Shown here: positions 1 through 10,806 of the stretch, one piece after another
Position numbering within the stretch: the first letter of the stretch is position 1
How the letters are laid out: each line of letters starts with the position of its first letter
Assembly (NCBI GenBank): GCA_041871065.1
Contig: CP168942.1
Coordinates: forward strand, 1,954,501 to 2,018,500
Direction: 5' to 3'
Length of the DNA stretch: 64,000 nt
From: Weissella confusa
GTDB lineage: Bacteria; Bacillota; Bacilli; Lactobacillales; Lactobacillaceae
Translations under genes and position numbers: made by a program
The notes under the pieces: generated by a model
The model's database searches: none
Seen by the model: the letters and a program-made list of their open reading frames with translations, nothing else
Told to the model about the DNA's origin: nothing

Positions 1-413
1 ACTTCAGGCGTATCGTCTGCACGGCCACGGGCCATCATACGATCAACCAAAACATCAGCATCAGCAGTGAAGTAAAGAACGCCGTCCAATGAACGACCAT
101 CCTTTGCCAACATCTCATCCAATGCCTTAGCTTGGTCCAAGTTACGAGGGAATCCATCAAGGATGAATCCAACCTTCGTATCCTCTTCAGCCAAGCGTTC
201 AGCAACGATACCGTTAGTAACTTCGTCTGGGACCAAGTTACCAGCATCCATGAATGACTTTGCCTTCATACCGAGTTCAGTCTCGTTAGCCATGGCAGCA
301 CGGAACATGTCGCCCGTACTGATGTGCGGCAAGTTGTACTCTTCAACAATCTTCGCAGCTTGGGTACCCTTACCAACACCTGGCAAGCCCAATAGCATGA
401 TATTCAAACTCAT
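1..413 (-). CDS. adk: Adenylate kinase (5' part, runs off the window)
   Basis: Interconverts ATP + AMP and 2 ADP in the cytosol. The first 137 residues are present; the 3' end lies beyond position 1. The P-loop [10 protein letters not shown] is at residues 9-18, followed by the NMP-binding STGDMFR (32-38) and [10 protein letters not shown] further on. The last residues seen, GRADDTPEV, correspond to the end of the LID of long-form enzymes but come directly after VDRMMAR, so the zinc-finger-like LID insert seems absent (short form, inferred). The ATG overlaps the secY stop as ATGA, so the two are translationally coupled, as is usual at the end of the spc operon. Confidence 0.95.
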   Translation of the reverse strand, partial: MSLNIMLLGLPGVGKGTQAAKIVEEYNLPHISTGDMFRAAMANETELGMKAKSFMDAGNLVPDEVTNGIVAERLAEEDTKVGFILDGFPRNLDQAKALDEMLAKDGRSLDGVLYFTADADVLVDRMMARGRADDTPE

Positions 414-1717
414 TTTGCTTCGACTCCTTCTTGAATAAATCCAACATATTGCCGCTTCATCATCAATCCTTCAAGTTGGCGAATCAGATCAATTGCCACA
501 CCAATGACAATCAATACTGATGTTCCTGACATTCCAAGGTTACTATCCAACCCGAAGATGTGTGTTGCTAGAATTGGTGCCAAAGCGACAAATCCTAGGA
601 ACAAAGCGCCGACAACTGACAAACGCATCAGCAAACCAGACAACCACTTTTCAGTGGCACGTCCTGGCCAGACGCCCACAATGTAACTACCTTGCTTTTG
701 CAAGTTCTCCGCAACCTTTTCAGGGTTAACCTGAACGAATGCATAAAAGAACGTAAACAAGATAATCAACAATGTGTAAACAATACCACCCTGCATTGTC
801 TGCATTGATAGGTATTGCATCAAAGTGTTGTACCAACCTGCGTCCGCAAACTTACTTGCAAATGCTTGCAAGATCGTTTGTGGCGTTACCAACAATGATG
901 AAGCGAAGATAACAGGAATAACACCCGCAACATTAATCTTCAACGGTAGGTAAGATGAGTTACCTGAACCAGTTGAACGACGTGTATATTGCATTGGAAT
1001 CTTGCGAATCGCTTGGTTGAACCACGTAACAAACGCGATAACCAAAACGAAAATCAACAAGATACCAACCAAGAATGCCCACCCACGCGCTGGGTCGTCA
1101 CCTTGTAGGACGTGTTCCTTGAACAGTTGGTATACACCTGCTGGCACACGCGCAATGATACCAGCAAAAATCAACATTGAGACACCTTGACCGAGTCCGC
1201 GCTCAGTGATCATCTCACCCAACCAAACAGCAAACATAGTTCCTGCAGTTAGGATGAAACCGATCAACAAGTACGTCTCCAAATTTGGTGTCTTAACCAA
1301 ATTCACTTGACTCAGTTGATTGAATCCAGCGGTGATTCCAATTGATTGGACAAACGCTAGAACAATAGTCAAATAGCGGGTCACTTGGTTCAACTTACGT
1401 CGACCAACTTCACCTTGTTTCGACCATTCAACAAATCGTGGCACAATATCCATTTGTAGGAGCTGTACCACGATTTGAGCAGTAACGTATGGTGAAACAC
1501 CCATTGCGAACAATGAGTAATTTGTAAGTCCACCACCGCTAAACATATTCAAAATGCTGCCGAGCCCAGAATTTGCTACCTCAGTAAGTGCTGCCGTGTT
1601 AATACCCGGCACAGTAATGTAGGCACCCAATCGGTAAACAATCAGAATCCCTAAGGTAAAGAACAACTTTTTACGGATGTCCTTTTCCTTAAGTGAGTTG
1701 AGCACGGTTTTCAGCAT
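410..1717 (-). CDS. secY: Preprotein translocase subunit SecY
   Basis: Central channel of the Sec translocon in the cytoplasmic membrane, partner of SecE, SecG and SecA. It has 435 residues, normal for the family, with ten predicted hydrophobic segments; the N-terminal stretch ends in a plug-side sequence containing YITVPGI. The cytosolic loop RKIPMQY, conserved for ribosome/SecA contact, is present. The ATG shares one base with the rplO stop (TAATG), and GAGGTGA sits just upstream. It is co-transcribed with the ribosomal genes and followed by adk. Confidence 0.97.
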   Translation of the reverse strand: MLKTVLNSLKEKDIRKKLFFTLGILIVYRLGAYITVPGINTAALTEVANSGLGSILNMFSGGGLTNYSLFAMGVSPYVTAQIVVQLLQMDIVPRFVEWSKQGEVGRRKLNQVTRYLTIVLAFVQSIGITAGFNQLSQVNLVKTPNLETYLLIGFILTAGTMFAVWLGEMITERGLGQGVSMLIFAGIIARVPAGVYQLFKEHVLQGDDPARGWAFLVGILLIFVLVIAFVTWFNQAIRKIPMQYTRRSTGSGNSSYLPLKINVAGVIPVIFASSLLVTPQTILQAFASKFADAGWYNTLMQYLSMQTMQGGIVYTLLIILFTFFYAFVQVNPEKVAENLQKQGSYIVGVWPGRATEKWLSGLLMRLSVVGALFLGFVALAPILATHIFGLDSNLGMSGTSVLIVIGVAIDLIRQLEGLMMKRQYVGFIQEGVEAK

Positions 1718-2151
1718 TAGATCACCTCAGTCTTACCACCGGCAGCTTCAATAGCCGTAACAGCAGCGGCTGAGAACTTGTTTGCCTTAACAGTCAATGA
1801 CTTTTCCAATTGACCGTTAGCCAAGATCTTAATGCCACTCAATTCGTTCTTAACGATACCAGCTTCGACCAACAATGCTGGTGAAACTTCAGTTCCGTTA
1901 TCGAATTGGTTCAACACATCAAGGTTCACAACAGCGAATTCCTTGCGGTTGATGTTAGTAAATCCACGCTTTGGCTTACGACGGAACAAAGGCATTTGTC
2001 CACCTTCAAAGCCCAAACGTACCTTACCACGAGCCTTTTGACCCTTTTGACCACGTCCTGCAGTCTTACCGTTTCCTGATGACTCACCACGTCCAACACG
2101 GTTGCGGACCTTGCGTGAACCTTCAGCAACTTGGAGTTCATTAAGCTTCAT
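1717..2151 (-). CDS. rplO: 50S ribosomal protein L15
   Basis: Large-subunit assembly protein, 144 residues. The N-terminal basic, glycine-rich extension ([19 protein letters not shown]) and the following [12 protein letters not shown] block are hallmarks of L15. An AGGAGGT ribosome site lies 8 bases before the ATG. It sits between rpmD and secY, the canonical spc order, and overlaps secY by one base. Confidence 0.97.
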   Translation of the reverse strand: MKLNELQVAEGSRKVRNRVGRGESSGNGKTAGRGQKGQKARGKVRLGFEGGQMPLFRRKPKRGFTNINRKEFAVVNLDVLNQFDNGTEVSPALLVEAGIVKNELSGIKILANGQLEKSLTVKANKFSAAAVTAIEAAGGKTEVI

Positions 2152-2188
2152 TAGGTTGTACCTCCTTCAAAGCAATCTATTTATGTGC

Positions 2189-2374
2189 TTACTTAACTAC
2201 TTCAACAGTAACCAAGTGAGCAATCTTAAACACTGCACCACGCGTTGCTGCGTTGTCAGGCAACACGACTGATGATGACACCTTGTTCAAACCAAGGGCC
2301 TTAACAATCGCACGTTGCTTTGGCAAACGGTGGGCAGCACTCTTTACAAGAGTAATCTTAACTTGTTCAGCCAT
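2189..2374 (-). CDS. rpmD: 50S ribosomal protein L30
   Basis: Small (61-residue) L30 of the short bacterial type. It starts [25 protein letters not shown], matching the family core with its single RNA-binding fold. AAGGAGG precedes the ATG by 6 bases. It lies 11 bases after rpsE and 37 bases before rplO. Confidence 0.95.
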   Translation of the reverse strand: MAEQVKITLVKSAAHRLPKQRAIVKALGLNKVSSSVVLPDNAATRGAVFKIAHLVTVEVVK

Positions 2375-2385
2375 TTTCTGCCTCC

Positions 2386-2889
2386 TTAATCTGCCAAGTG
2401 CTCAAGTGAGACCTGACGCAATTCAGCAACTTCTTCAGCGTTCTTCAATGAGTTGATTGCATCGAAAGTTGCGCGCACAACGTTAATTGGAGTTGATGAT
2501 CCCAATGACTTTGCAGTCACGTCGGCAACACCAGCCAATTCCAAAACGGCACGAGCAGCACCACCGGCTGCCACTCCAGATCCTTCAACGGCTGGCTTAA
2601 GCAAGATGCGACCACCGCCAAAGACACCATTTGCAGAGTGAGGAAGGGTCGTACCAACAGTTGGAACTGCAACGATGTTACGCTTTGCAGCTTCAACGGC
2701 CTTGCGGATAGCTTCAGGCACTTCTTGTGCCTTACCAGTACCAAAACCAACGTGTCCGTTACGGTCACCAACAACTACCAAAGCGGCGAAACGCAAACGA
2801 CGTCCACCCTTAACAACCTTGGTAACACGGTTGATGGCAACAACGTTTTCTTCAAGCTCGCCGAGCTTGTTTGCATCGATAAAAGCCAT
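2386..2889 (-). CDS. rpsE: 30S ribosomal protein S5
   Basis: Small-subunit protein important for decoding accuracy and the binding of S4 and S8. It has 167 residues. The N-terminal double-stranded RNA-binding domain contains [18 protein letters not shown]; the C-terminal domain carries [18 protein letters not shown] and [15 protein letters not shown] strong GGAGG lies 8 bases before the ATG. It follows rplR. Confidence 0.97.
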   Translation of the reverse strand: MAFIDANKLGELEENVVAINRVTKVVKGGRRLRFAALVVVGDRNGHVGFGTGKAQEVPEAIRKAVEAAKRNIVAVPTVGTTLPHSANGVFGGGRILLKPAVEGSGVAAGGAARAVLELAGVADVTAKSLGSSTPINVVRATFDAINSLKNAEEVAELRQVSLEHLAD

Positions 2890-2908
2890 GTTTAATTTCC
2901 TCCTTCCC

Positions 2909-3265
2909 TTAGAACTTCAAACCAGCTTCACGAGCAGCTTCTGCCAAAGCTTGCACACGTCCGTGGTACAAGTAACCACCACGGTCGAATACAACAACTT
3001 CAACACCTGCAGCCTTGGCGCGTTCTGCGATCAAAGCTCCAACCTTAGCTGCTTGTTCAGTCTTTGGAGCAGTCTCAACTGACTTGTCCAAAGTTGAGGC
3101 ACTAGCAAGCGTCACACCCGCTACGTCATCAATCAATTGCGCGTAGATGTTCTTGTTAGAACGGTAAACGTTCAAGCGTGGGCGCTCAGCAGTACCAGAA
3201 ATCTTTCCACGAACTCGCGTGTGTCGGCGTTGACGCACCTTGTTCTTGTCTGACTTCGTAATCAT
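2909..3265 (-). CDS. rplR: 50S ribosomal protein L18
   Basis: Binds 5S rRNA with L5. It has 118 residues from the ATG at 3265, chosen because GAGGT lies just upstream and the protein then begins [15 protein letters not shown] as L18 should. A longer in-frame reading to 3307 has no ribosome site and is rejected. The C-terminal signature [24 protein letters not shown] is complete. The gap of 92 bases to rplF is the longest in this part of the operon. Confidence 0.96.
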   Translation of the reverse strand: MITKSDKNKVRQRRHTRVRGKISGTAERPRLNVYRSNKNIYAQLIDDVAGVTLASASTLDKSVETAPKTEQAAKVGALIAERAKAAGVEVVVFDRGGYLYHGRVQALAEAAREAGLKF

Positions 3266-3357
3266 GTTCGTAACCTCTTTTGTGTATATACTCGAAAGAT
3301 ATACCAATAAGTAAATCCCGAGACGTTGCTCCCGGGCCTTAAGCTATAAGCTTAAGA

Positions 3358-3894
3358 TTACTTACCAGTCTTACCTTCCTTACGTGCAACGTATTCGTTT
3401 TCGTAGCGAATTCCCTTACCCTTATATGGCTCAGGTGCGCGTACGGCACGGATCTCTGCGGCCAAGTCACCAACAAATTGCTTGTTGATCCCTTCAACAG
3501 TGATCGTAGTTGAATCAGGAACTTCAACTGTCAAGCCTTCACGGGCCTCAAACTCAACTGGGTGTGAGTAACCAACGTTCAAGACAAGCTTGTCGCCTTG
3601 CTTAGCAGCACGGTATCCAACACCGACCAACTTCAAAGTCTTCTTGAAGCCGGCTGATACACCTTCAACCATGTTTGCAACGTTAGCGCGAGTAGTTCCG
3701 TGAAGTGCCTTGATACGTCCTTCGTCTGAAGGACGAGTGAATGATACTTCAGTACCGTCCACAGTGAATTCGATTTCTGATGCGATTTCGCGAGAAATCT
3801 CACCCTTAGGTCCCTTAACAGTAACGACGTTACCTTCGCGTGACAATTCAACGCCAGCAGGCAAAGTCAAAACCTTGTTACCAATACGACTCAT
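3358..3894 (-). CDS. rplF: 50S ribosomal protein L6
   Basis: Two-domain L6 of 178 residues that sits near the sarcin-ricin loop and the factor-binding site. It starts [15 protein letters not shown] and ends with the conserved [14 protein letters not shown] and a basic tail. AAGGAGGT lies 9 bases upstream of the ATG. It is placed between rpsH and rplR. Confidence 0.97.
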   Translation of the reverse strand: MSRIGNKVLTLPAGVELSREGNVVTVKGPKGEISREIASEIEFTVDGTEVSFTRPSDEGRIKALHGTTRANVANMVEGVSAGFKKTLKLVGVGYRAAKQGDKLVLNVGYSHPVEFEAREGLTVEVPDSTTITVEGINKQFVGDLAAEIRAVRAPEPYKGKGIRYENEYVARKEGKTGK

Positions 3895-3926
3895 CGGTAG
3901 ACACCTCCTTGTTTAGATTTTATTTA

Positions 3927-4325
3927 TTACCAGACGTAAGCCAATACCTCGCCACCAATCTTCTTGGCGCGAGCTTCCTTATCGGTGATAACACCTTCGG
4001 AAGTTGAGATGATAGCGATACCCAAACCGTTCAAAACCTTAGGTACAGCATCTGCCTTGACGTATGAACGCAATCCTGGCTTTGAAATACGCTTCAAACC
4101 AGTGATAACGCGTTGCTTGTCGGCACCGTACTTAAGGAAGACACGGATGACACCTTGCTTGTCATCTTCAATGTATTCAACGTCGCGAACAAAGCCTTCG
4201 TTCTTCAAGATTTCGGCGATGTCCTTCTTGATCTTTGATGCAGGTACTTCAACTGAATCGTGGCGAACCATGTTCGCGTTACGAATGCGAGTCAAGAAAT
4301 CTGCAATTGGGTCAGTCATTGACAT
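3927..4325 (-). CDS. rpsH: 30S ribosomal protein S8
   Basis: Primary 16S rRNA-binding protein, 132 residues. It starts [18 protein letters not shown] and contains the C-terminal [15 protein letters not shown] signature. The first ATG (4325) is preferred over the one two codons later because GGAGG is 9 bases before it. It follows rplE directly: the rpsN gene that normally separates them is missing, since the gap is only 43 bases. Confidence 0.97.
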   Translation of the reverse strand: MSMTDPIADFLTRIRNANMVRHDSVEVPASKIKKDIAEILKNEGFVRDVEYIEDDKQGVIRVFLKYGADKQRVITGLKRISKPGLRSYVKADAVPKVLNGLGIAIISTSEGVITDKEARAKKIGGEVLAYVW

Positions 4326-4368
4326 TGATGTTTGCCTCCTATTATTAATTACTGTAAATCAGTGTTGA

Positions 4369-4911
4369 TTACTTTGAGAAAGGCATACCCAATTGAGTAA
4401 GCAATTCACGAGCTTCTTCGTCAGTGTTGGCCGTCGTTACAACAACGATGTCCAATCCACGAACGCGGTTAACTTGATCGTAATCAATTTCTGGGAAAAT
4501 AAGTTGCTCACGAATTCCCAACGTGTAGTTTCCACGACCATCAAAGGCCTTTGGTGAAACTCCACGGAAGTCACGAACACGTGGCAATGAAACGTTGATC
4601 AACTTATCCAAGAAGTCGTACATACGCTCACCACGCAAAGTAACCTTAGTACCGATTGCCATACCCTCACGCAAACGGAAGCCAGCGATTGACTTCTTAG
4701 CGCGAGTGATAACTGGCTTTTGACCAGCAATCAATTCCAATTCAGCAACAGCTTCATCCAAGTTCTTTGAGTTTGATACGGCGTCACCAACACCCATGTT
4801 AAGCACGATCTTTTCGATCTTAGGTGCTTGCATGATTGATGAGTACTCAAACTTCTCGATCAATGAAGGCGTTACTTCATTGACGTACTTTTCCTTCAAG
4901 CGATTTGCCAT
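4369..4911 (-). CDS. rplE: 50S ribosomal protein L5
   Basis: Binds 5S rRNA and contacts the P-site tRNA and the intersubunit bridge. It has 180 residues. Family blocks seen are [34 protein letters not shown] and [29 protein letters not shown] lies about 11 bases ahead of the ATG. It is downstream of rplX and upstream of rpsH. Confidence 0.97.
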   Translation of the reverse strand: MANRLKEKYVNEVTPSLIEKFEYSSIMQAPKIEKIVLNMGVGDAVSNSKNLDEAVAELELIAGQKPVITRAKKSIAGFRLREGMAIGTKVTLRGERMYDFLDKLINVSLPRVRDFRGVSPKAFDGRGNYTLGIREQLIFPEIDYDQVNRVRGLDIVVVTTANTDEEARELLTQLGMPFSK

Positions 4912-4941
4912 GATAATGATTTCCTCCTTTCACCTAGAAAA

Positions 4942-5250
4942 TTATGCCAAAGTCGTTCCAGACTTCTTAGCAAAACGTACCTTCTTACCATCTTCAACCT
5001 TGTAACCAATCTTCGTTGGTTCGTTAGTAGAAGGGTCAAGCAATTGTACGTTTGAAACGTGGATTGGAGCTTCAAGCTCAACAATTCCACCTTGTGGGTA
5101 TTGGTTGTTTGGCTTTTGGTGCTTCTTTACGATGTTCACACCTTCGACAACAACACGGTCCTTAGCAGCAATAGTCTTAACAACTACTCCTTCCTTGCCC
5201 TTGTCCTTGCCGGCGATAACCTTAACCTTGTCACCAGTCTTCACAAACAT
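4942..5250 (-). CDS. rplX: 50S ribosomal protein L24
   Basis: Assembly initiator of the large subunit, 102 residues. The KOW motif region [18 protein letters not shown] is at the N terminus, and [13 protein letters not shown] follows, as in all bacterial L24. GGAGG is 9 bases before the ATG. Position between rplN and rplE is canonical. Confidence 0.97.
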   Translation of the reverse strand: MFVKTGDKVKVIAGKDKGKEGVVVKTIAAKDRVVVEGVNIVKKHQKPNNQYPQGGIVELEAPIHVSNVQLLDPSTNEPTKIGYKVEDGKKVRFAKKSGTTLA

Positions 5251-5282
5251 GCGAGGCTTCCTCCTTGATTTAATGATGGTAA

Positions 5283-5651
5283 TTACAATACTTCAGGTGC
5301 CAATGACACAATACGCATGTAATCATTGTCACGCAATTCACGCGCAACAGGTCCGAAGATACGAGTACCTACAGGGCTCTTGTCATCCTTAACGATGACT
5401 GCAGCGTTTTCATCGAACTTGATGTATGAACCATCAGCACGGTGAACTCCTGAAACAGTACGAACGATAACAGCCTTAACGACGTCACCCTTCTTTACAG
5501 TACCACCAGGAATAGCTTGCTTAACAGTTGCGACGATCATGTCACCGATACCGGCGAACTTACGACCTGATCCACCCAAAACCTTGATAGTCAAGATTTC
5601 ACGTGCACCAGAATTGTCAGCAACCTTCAAACGACTCTCTTGTTGAATCAC
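5283..5651 (-). CDS. rplN: 50S ribosomal protein L14
   Basis: L14 of exactly the usual 122 residues, lying at the subunit interface. It contains [20 protein letters not shown] and ends [10 protein letters not shown]. The start codon is GTG, preceded by GGAGG 7 bases upstream; no ATG fits the conserved N terminus (MIQQESRL). It is in the rpsQ-rplN-rplX order. Confidence 0.97.
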   Translation of the reverse strand: MIQQESRLKVADNSGAREILTIKVLGGSGRKFAGIGDMIVATVKQAIPGGTVKKGDVVKAVIVRTVSGVHRADGSYIKFDENAAVIVKDDKSPVGTRIFGPVARELRDNDYMRIVSLAPEVL

Positions 5652-5696
5652 GATTTTGTCCTCCTTCCGTTATTGGTAAGATTCGAGATTAAACGA

Positions 5697-5963
5697 TTAG
5701 ATAATAACGGCCTTCTCGACGATTTCTACCAAACGGAAGCGCTTTGTAGCTGACGTTGGACGCGTCTCCATGATGCGTACGATGTCACCTTGCTTAGCTT
5801 CGTTGTTTTCATCGTGAGCCTTAAACTTCTTCGTGTACTTAACACGCTTACCATAAACAGGGTGGTTCTTGTAAGTTTCGATGGCAACAGTGATTGTCTT
5901 ATCCATCTTATCTGAAACCACGCGGCCTTGGTAAACCTTACGTGCGTTACGAGCTTCAGTCAT
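5697..5963 (-). CDS. rpsQ: 30S ribosomal protein S17
   Basis: Primary 16S rRNA 5'-domain binder with an OB fold, 88 residues. Signature sequences are [16 protein letters not shown] and [28 protein letters not shown] lies 6 bases before the ATG. It follows rpmC by 19 bases. Confidence 0.97.
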   Translation of the reverse strand: MTEARNARKVYQGRVVSDKMDKTITVAIETYKNHPVYGKRVKYTKKFKAHDENNEAKQGDIVRIMETRPTSATKRFRLVEIVEKAVII

Positions 5964-5982
5964 ATCGGTCTCCTCTCTTAGT

Positions 5983-6189
5983 CTACTTGTTCAATTCTTG
6001 TTGACGAATGACCGTCTTGATACGTGCGATTTGCTTACGTACTTCTGACAATCGAGCCGTGTTCTCAAGTTGACCAGTAGCTAATTGGAAACGCAAGTTG
6101 AACAATTCTTCCTTGTAGCTCTTTTCCTTGGCAACCAACTCAGCTTGGCTGAGACCCTTGATTTCGTTTTGTAGATCCTTGATCTTCAT
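5983..6189 (-). CDS. rpmC: 50S ribosomal protein L29
   Basis: Small helical protein (68 residues) at the exit of the peptide tunnel, where trigger factor and SRP dock. It contains [20 protein letters not shown] and the C-terminal [13 protein letters not shown]. Its ATG overlaps the rplP stop by one base (TAATG), implying coupled translation. Confidence 0.96.
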   Translation of the reverse strand: MKIKDLQNEIKGLSQAELVAKEKSYKEELFNLRFQLATGQLENTARLSEVRKQIARIKTVIRQQELNK

Positions 6190-6608
6190 TATTCACCCTC
6201 CACTTGGCGAGTCAAGATCTTAGTCTTGACTGGCAACTTGTTAGATGCAAGACGCAAGGCTTCGCGGGCAACCTCTTCAGGAACACCGGCAACTTCAAAC
6301 ATTACCTTGCCGCGCTTAACAGGTGCAACCCATCCGTCTGGAGTACCCTTACCGTTACCCATACGAACACCAACACCCTTAGAAGTGTATGACAAGTGTG
6401 GGAAAATCTTGATCCAAACTTGACCACCACGCTTCATGTGACGCGTCATAGCAATACGAGCAGCCTCGATTTGACGGTTAGTGATCCAGTGTGATTCAGT
6501 GGCTTGCAAACCAAACTCACCAAATGTAACTGTCTTACCACCCTTGGCCTCACCGCGCATCTTTCCACGGTGTGGACGGCGGTACTTTACACGCTTTGGT
6601 ACTAGCAT
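6189..6608 (-). CDS. rplP: 50S ribosomal protein L16
   Basis: L16, 139 residues, needed for A-site tRNA accommodation. It starts [19 protein letters not shown] and has the conserved [20 protein letters not shown] block. GGAGG lies 8 bases before the ATG. It begins one base after the rpsC stop region and overlaps rpmC by one base. Confidence 0.97.
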   Translation of the reverse strand: MLVPKRVKYRRPHRGKMRGEAKGGKTVTFGEFGLQATESHWITNRQIEAARIAMTRHMKRGGQVWIKIFPHLSYTSKGVGVRMGNGKGTPDGWVAPVKRGKVMFEVAGVPEEVAREALRLASNKLPVKTKILTRQVEGE

Positions 6609-6609
6609 G

Positions 6610-7278
6610 TTACTCGCCTCCTTGCTTCTTTACAGACTTCTTCTCTGGCAAAACATCACCACGGTAAATCCAAGTCTTAACACCCAATTGACCGTAAGTA
6701 GTTGTTGCCTCATCCCATGAGTAGTCGATGTCAGCACGCAAAGTGTGCAAAGGCACCGTACCCTCAGTGTATTGCTCTACACGAGCAATGTCAGCCCCGT
6801 TGATACGTCCAGAAACTTGCGTCTTGATACCCTTGGCACCAGCACGCATAGCACGTTGGATAGCACCACGCATTGCACGACGGAATGCCACACGGCGCTC
6901 CAAGTCAGATGCAATTTGTGAACCAACCAAGTGGGCGTCCAAATCAGGCTTCTTAATCTCAATGATGTTGATGTGGACGCGCTCGCCCTTAGCAACAAGC
7001 TTTGACAACTCGTTACGCAATGCATCAACTTCAGAACCACCCTTACCAATAACCATACCTGGCTTAGCAGTGTGGATTGAGATGTTCACGCGGTTAGCAG
7101 TACGCTCGATCTCGATGCGAGATACAGATGCGTCAGCCAACTTAGTCTCGATGTACTTACGCAACTTCAAATCTTCGTGCAAAGCCGTTGCGTAGTCCTT
7201 CTTGTTAGCGTACCACTTAGCATCCCAGTCGCGGATGATGCCGACACGCATACCAGTTGGGTTAATCTTTTGACCCAT
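6610..7278 (-). CDS. rpsC: 30S ribosomal protein S3
   Basis: S3 forms part of the mRNA entry channel and its helicase. It has 222 residues. It starts [19 protein letters not shown]. The KH domain has the [16 protein letters not shown] loop, and the C-terminal domain has [27 protein letters not shown] is 7 bases before the ATG. It is located between rplV and rplP. Confidence 0.97.
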   Translation of the reverse strand: MGQKINPTGMRVGIIRDWDAKWYANKKDYATALHEDLKLRKYIETKLADASVSRIEIERTANRVNISIHTAKPGMVIGKGGSEVDALRNELSKLVAKGERVHINIIEIKKPDLDAHLVGSQIASDLERRVAFRRAMRGAIQRAMRAGAKGIKTQVSGRINGADIARVEQYTEGTVPLHTLRADIDYSWDEATTTYGQLGVKTWIYRGDVLPEKKSVKKQGGE

Positions 7279-7291
7279 GACTCAATCCTCC

Positions 7292-7639
7292 TTACTTTTC
7301 TTTTACCACAATCGTGATGTGGCTTGTACGCTTGTTGATTGGTGAAGCTGAACCCTTGGCACGTGGACGGAAACGCTTTAGCGTTGGTCCTTCGTTAGCA
7401 AAGGCTTCTGCAACTACCAAATCTTCGCGATCTAGTGAGAAGTTGTTCTCAGCGTTAGCTACAGCTGAGTTCAACACCTTGTATACATCTTCTGAGCTGT
7501 GGTTTGGCAAGAATTGCAAAATTGCAAATGCCTCTGCCACAGACTTACCACGAACTTGGTCAAGCACTAGGCGGACCTTACGTGGAGCGACACGAACGAT
7601 CTTCGCCGTGGCGCGTGCTGACGTGATTTGTTCAGCCAT
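7292..7639 (-). CDS. rplV: 50S ribosomal protein L22
   Basis: L22, 115 residues, lines the peptide exit tunnel. The beta-hairpin that reaches into the tunnel ends in [20 protein letters not shown], which is complete. AGGAGG lies 7 bases before the ATG. Neighbours rpsS and rpsC are canonical. Confidence 0.97.
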   Translation of the reverse strand: MAEQITSARATAKIVRVAPRKVRLVLDQVRGKSVAEAFAILQFLPNHSSEDVYKVLNSAVANAENNFSLDREDLVVAEAFANEGPTLKRFRPRAKGSASPINKRTSHITIVVKEK

Positions 7640-7656
7640 TGTATTGTCCTCCTATA

Positions 7657-7938
7657 TTACTTGCGCTTAGTCTTCTTATCGTCTGCTGCGTGTCCGCGGA
7701 ACGTACGCGTAGGGACGAACTCTCCAAGCTTGTGACCGACCATGTCTTCTTGTACCAAAACTGGCACGTGCTTACGACCATCGTAAACAGCAAAAGTCAA
7801 TCCGATAAAGCTAGGGAAAATCGTTGAACGACGTGACCATGTCTTGATGACAGCTTGCTTTTCTGAAGCGTTGGCTTCTTCAACCTTCTTCAACAAGTGA
7901 GCGTCAGCAAATGGTCCCTTCTTCAGGCTACGACCCAT
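7657..7938 (-). CDS. rpsS: 30S ribosomal protein S19
   Basis: Head protein of the small subunit, 93 residues. It starts [18 protein letters not shown] and carries the [20 protein letters not shown] and [14 protein letters not shown] blocks. GAGGAGG is 8 bases upstream of the ATG. Confidence 0.97.
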   Translation of the reverse strand: MGRSLKKGPFADAHLLKKVEEANASEKQAVIKTWSRRSTIFPSFIGLTFAVYDGRKHVPVLVQEDMVGHKLGEFVPTRTFRGHAADDKKTKRK

Positions 7939-7995
7939 TTTAAGGTCCTCCTCTCGTTTGCTAAAAACTTATTAATTACGGAGTGTAAGTATTGA

Positions 7996-8829
7996 TTACT
8001 TGCCCTTACGACCGCGAACAATGAACTTCGTTGAACGAGCCTTCTTGTTACGCGTCTTCTTACCGGCAGTCTTCTTACCCCATGGTGACATTGGACTTGG
8101 ACGACCAACTGGGGCCTTTCCTTCTCCACCACCGTGTGGGTGATCGTTAGGGTTCATAACTGATCCACGAACGTGTGGGCGTTGACCCTTCCAACGACGA
8201 CGACCAGCCTTACCCCAGTTGATCAATGAGTGTTGTTCGTTACCAACAACTCCAACCGTGGCACGGTTAACGGCCAAGATCATACGTACTTCACCTGATT
8301 GCAAGCGAACAAGTACGTACTTTCCTTCCTTACCCAACAATTGTGCTGATGCACCGGCAGAACGGGCCAATTGACCACCCTTACCAGGCTTCAACTCGAT
8401 GTTGTGGATTTGAGTTCCGTCAGGAATGTTTGCCAATGGCAAAGCGTTTCCGACCTTGATGTCGGCATCAGGACCTGATTGAACAGTCATACCAACTTCC
8501 AAGCCCTTAGGCGCCAAGATATATGCCTTAGTACCGTCAGTGTATTGCAACAAAGCGATGTTAGCAGTACGGTTTGGATCGTATTCGATCGCAACAACCT
8601 TGGCTGGAACATCATCCTTTGTACGCTTGAAGTCGATAATACGGTATTGGCGCTTGTGTCCACCACCACGGTGGCGCACAGTCATGTGACCGTATGAGTT
8701 ACGAGCACCAGTGTTTGACTTTGATTCCAACAAGCTCTTTTCAGGCGTCGTCTTAGTGATTTCAGCAAAATCTGAAGACGTCATGTTACGACGACCGTTA
8801 GAGGTTGGCTTGTACTTCTTGATAGCCAC
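7996..8829 (-). CDS. rplB: 50S ribosomal protein L2
   Basis: L2, 277 residues, needed for subunit association and peptidyl transferase assembly. The C-terminal signature [20 protein letters not shown] is complete. It begins with a GTG codon ([17 protein letters not shown]) with GGAGG 8 bases upstream; no in-frame ATG fits the N terminus. It lies between rplW and rpsS. Confidence 0.97.
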   Translation of the reverse strand: MAIKKYKPTSNGRRNMTSSDFAEITKTTPEKSLLESKSNTGARNSYGHMTVRHRGGGHKRQYRIIDFKRTKDDVPAKVVAIEYDPNRTANIALLQYTDGTKAYILAPKGLEVGMTVQSGPDADIKVGNALPLANIPDGTQIHNIELKPGKGGQLARSAGASAQLLGKEGKYVLVRLQSGEVRMILAVNRATVGVVGNEQHSLINWGKAGRRRWKGQRPHVRGSVMNPNDHPHGGGEGKAPVGRPSPMSPWGKKTAGKKTRNKKARSTKFIVRGRKGK

Positions 8830-8845
8830 GCTAATTTCCTCCTAA

Positions 8846-9133
8846 TTAGTTTTCGTTGAACAATTGAATGTCCTTAGAAGCGGCAGTCAACTTAACAGTT
8901 GCCTTCTTACGCTTCTTAGTGTAACCAGCGAAGCGTCCTTGACGCTTCAACTTACCACGTACGTTCGCCGTGTTGATCTTTTCGATCTTAACATCGAAAA
9001 TTTCTTCAATAGCGCGCTTAATTTGTGGCTTAGTGGCGCGAACATCAACTTCAAACGTGTAACGCTTTTCATCCAAAACGCTCATCGTTTGTTCAGTGAT
9101 GACCGGGCGCAAAATGATATCGCGTGCGTCCAT
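8846..9133 (-). CDS. rplW: 50S ribosomal protein L23
   Basis: L23, 95 residues, at the tunnel exit, the docking site of SRP and trigger factor. It contains [20 protein letters not shown] and the later [14 protein letters not shown]. Its ATG overlaps the rplD stop by one base (TAATG). Confidence 0.96.
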   Translation of the reverse strand: MDARDIILRPVITEQTMSVLDEKRYTFEVDVRATKPQIKRAIEEIFDVKIEKINTANVRGKLKRQGRFAGYTKKRKKATVKLTAASKDIQLFNEN

Positions 9134-9756
9134 TATGCCAAAACCTCCTCAACTTGTGCCAAAGCTGATTGAACTACAACCAACTTATCGTTGTTGATTA
9201 CGTCAAGCACGTTAACACCCTTTGCAGTCATAACAGTAACGTTTTCCAAGTTACGTGCTGCCAATGCTGCGTTAGCGTTATCATCGTCCAAGACAACCAA
9301 CGTCTTTTCGTTTACGTTCAAGTTGTTCAAAACTGCCTTGAATTCCTTAGTCTTAGGAGCGTCGAATGACAATGCATCGACAACAACCAAAGCTGAGTCC
9401 AAAACCTTTTGTGACAACACTGACTTCAATGCCAAACGGTAAACCTTCTTTGGCAACTTGTATGCGTATGAACGTGGAGTAGGTCCGAAGACGATACCAC
9501 CACCACGCCATTGTGGTGAACGGATTGAACCTTGACGGGCACGTCCAGTTCCCTTTTGACGCCAAGGCTTCTTACCACCACCTGAAACCGCTGAACGGTT
9601 CTTAACGGCGTGAGTACCTTGACGCATTGATGCACGTTGCATCAAAACAGCGTCAGTAACAACGTTGTTGTTTGGCTCGATTCCGAAGATTGAGTCGTTC
9701 AACTCGATCTCACCGGCGTTTGAGCCGTCTTGCTTAAACAAAGCAACCTTAGTCAT
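9133..9756 (-). CDS. rplD: 50S ribosomal protein L4
   Basis: L4, 207 residues, with a tunnel-lining loop; in several bacteria L4 also represses its own S10 operon through the mRNA leader. The RNA-binding loop [18 protein letters not shown] is present, followed by [26 protein letters not shown] precedes the ATG by 8 bases. Confidence 0.97.
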   Translation of the reverse strand: MTKVALFKQDGSNAGEIELNDSIFGIEPNNNVVTDAVLMQRASMRQGTHAVKNRSAVSGGGKKPWRQKGTGRARQGSIRSPQWRGGGIVFGPTPRSYAYKLPKKVYRLALKSVLSQKVLDSALVVVDALSFDAPKTKEFKAVLNNLNVNEKTLVVLDDDNANAALAARNLENVTVMTAKGVNVLDVINNDKLVVVQSALAQVEEVLA

Positions 9757-9780
9757 GTTAGTTTCCTCCCTTCGTCCTTA

Positions 9781-10407
9781 TTACTTAGCCTTAACAGAGT
9801 ACTTAACAGTAACAAGTGACTTGTTGGCACCAGGAACATTACCCTTAACCAAGATCACGTTGTTTTCTACGTCAACGCGAACTACTTGCAAGTTTTGTAC
9901 AGTGCGCTTGTGGTTACCCATGCGTCCAGGCAACTTCTTACCCTTGAAGACGCGGTTGATGATGGCACCCAATGAACCAGGACGACGGTGGTAACGAGAA
10001 CCGTGCGCCATAGGACCACGTGATTGTCCATCCTTCTTGATGTTACCTTGGTAACCATGACCCTTTGTGATTCCAGTTACGTCAACAGCTTCGCCAGCAG
10101 CGAAGATATCAACCTTAACTTCATCCCCAACATTGAATTCTCCCTCAGCGTCGCGGATTTCACGAATGTAGCGCTTAGGGGCCGTGTTTGCCTTGGCAAC
10201 GTGACCTTGCTCAGGCTTGTTGCTCAAAACGGCACGCTTATCTTGGTAACCCAATTGAACTGCGTTGTAACCGTCGTTTTCCAAAGTCTTAACTTGGAGA
10301 ACTACGTTTGGCGTAGCTTCAATTACTGTTACGGGGATAAGCTCACCGTTCTCAGTGAATACCTGAGTCATGCCGACCTTGCGGCCTAAGATACCCTTAG
10401 TAGTCAT
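9781..10407 (-). CDS. rplC: 50S ribosomal protein L3
   Basis: Early 23S rRNA-binding assembly protein, 208 residues. It starts [17 protein letters not shown] and contains [20 protein letters not shown], the conserved region that reaches the peptidyl transferase centre. AAAGGAG lies 6 bases ahead of the ATG. It follows rpsJ after 90 bases. Confidence 0.97.
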   Translation of the reverse strand: MTTKGILGRKVGMTQVFTENGELIPVTVIEATPNVVLQVKTLENDGYNAVQLGYQDKRAVLSNKPEQGHVAKANTAPKRYIREIRDAEGEFNVGDEVKVDIFAAGEAVDVTGITKGHGYQGNIKKDGQSRGPMAHGSRYHRRPGSLGAIINRVFKGKKLPGRMGNHKRTVQNLQVVRVDVENNVILVKGNVPGANKSLVTVKYSVKAK

Positions 10408-10497
10408 GACTATCTCCTTTGAATAGTAAATCTAAATTTTTGATCAGTTAAATGCTTAATCAGGCAAGTTGTTGTTGCTGTTGTTGCGTTGTAAAAA

Positions 10498-10806
10498 TTA
10501 CAACTTGATTTCGATGTCAACACCGCTTGGCAATTCAAGCTTTGACAAAGCATCAACCGTCTTAGCAGTTGGGTTCACGATATCGATCAAACGCTTGTGA
10601 GTGCGCATTTCGAATTGCTCACGTGAATCCTTGTGCTTGTGTGGTGAACGCAAAACCGTGTACAACGTACGCTCAGTAGGCAATGGAATAGGACCTGAAA
10701 TTTCAGCACCTGTACGCTTTGCCGTCTCAACGATCTTTTCTGCTGAAGCGTCCAAGATCTTGTGCTCGTACGCCTTCAAACGGATACGAATCTTCTTACT
10801 TGCCAT
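10498..10806 (-). CDS. rpsJ: 30S ribosomal protein S10
   Basis: First gene of the S10-spc operon. S10 is a small-subunit head protein and also the antitermination factor NusE. It has 102 residues from the ATG at 10806 ([19 protein letters not shown]), with GGGAGA upstream. A longer in-frame reading to 10926 is untranslated leader and has no family similarity. Signature blocks [19 protein letters not shown] and the C-terminal [11 protein letters not shown] are present. Confidence 0.97.
   Translation of the reverse strand: MASKKIRIRLKAYEHKILDASAEKIVETAKRTGAEISGPIPLPTERTLYTVLRSPHKHKDSREQFEMRTHKRLIDIVNPTAKTVDALSKLELPSGVDIEIKL

Noticed and set aside
3266..3307. Longer L18 start
   Set aside because: The family N terminus begins at the ATG at 3265, which has GAGGT upstream.
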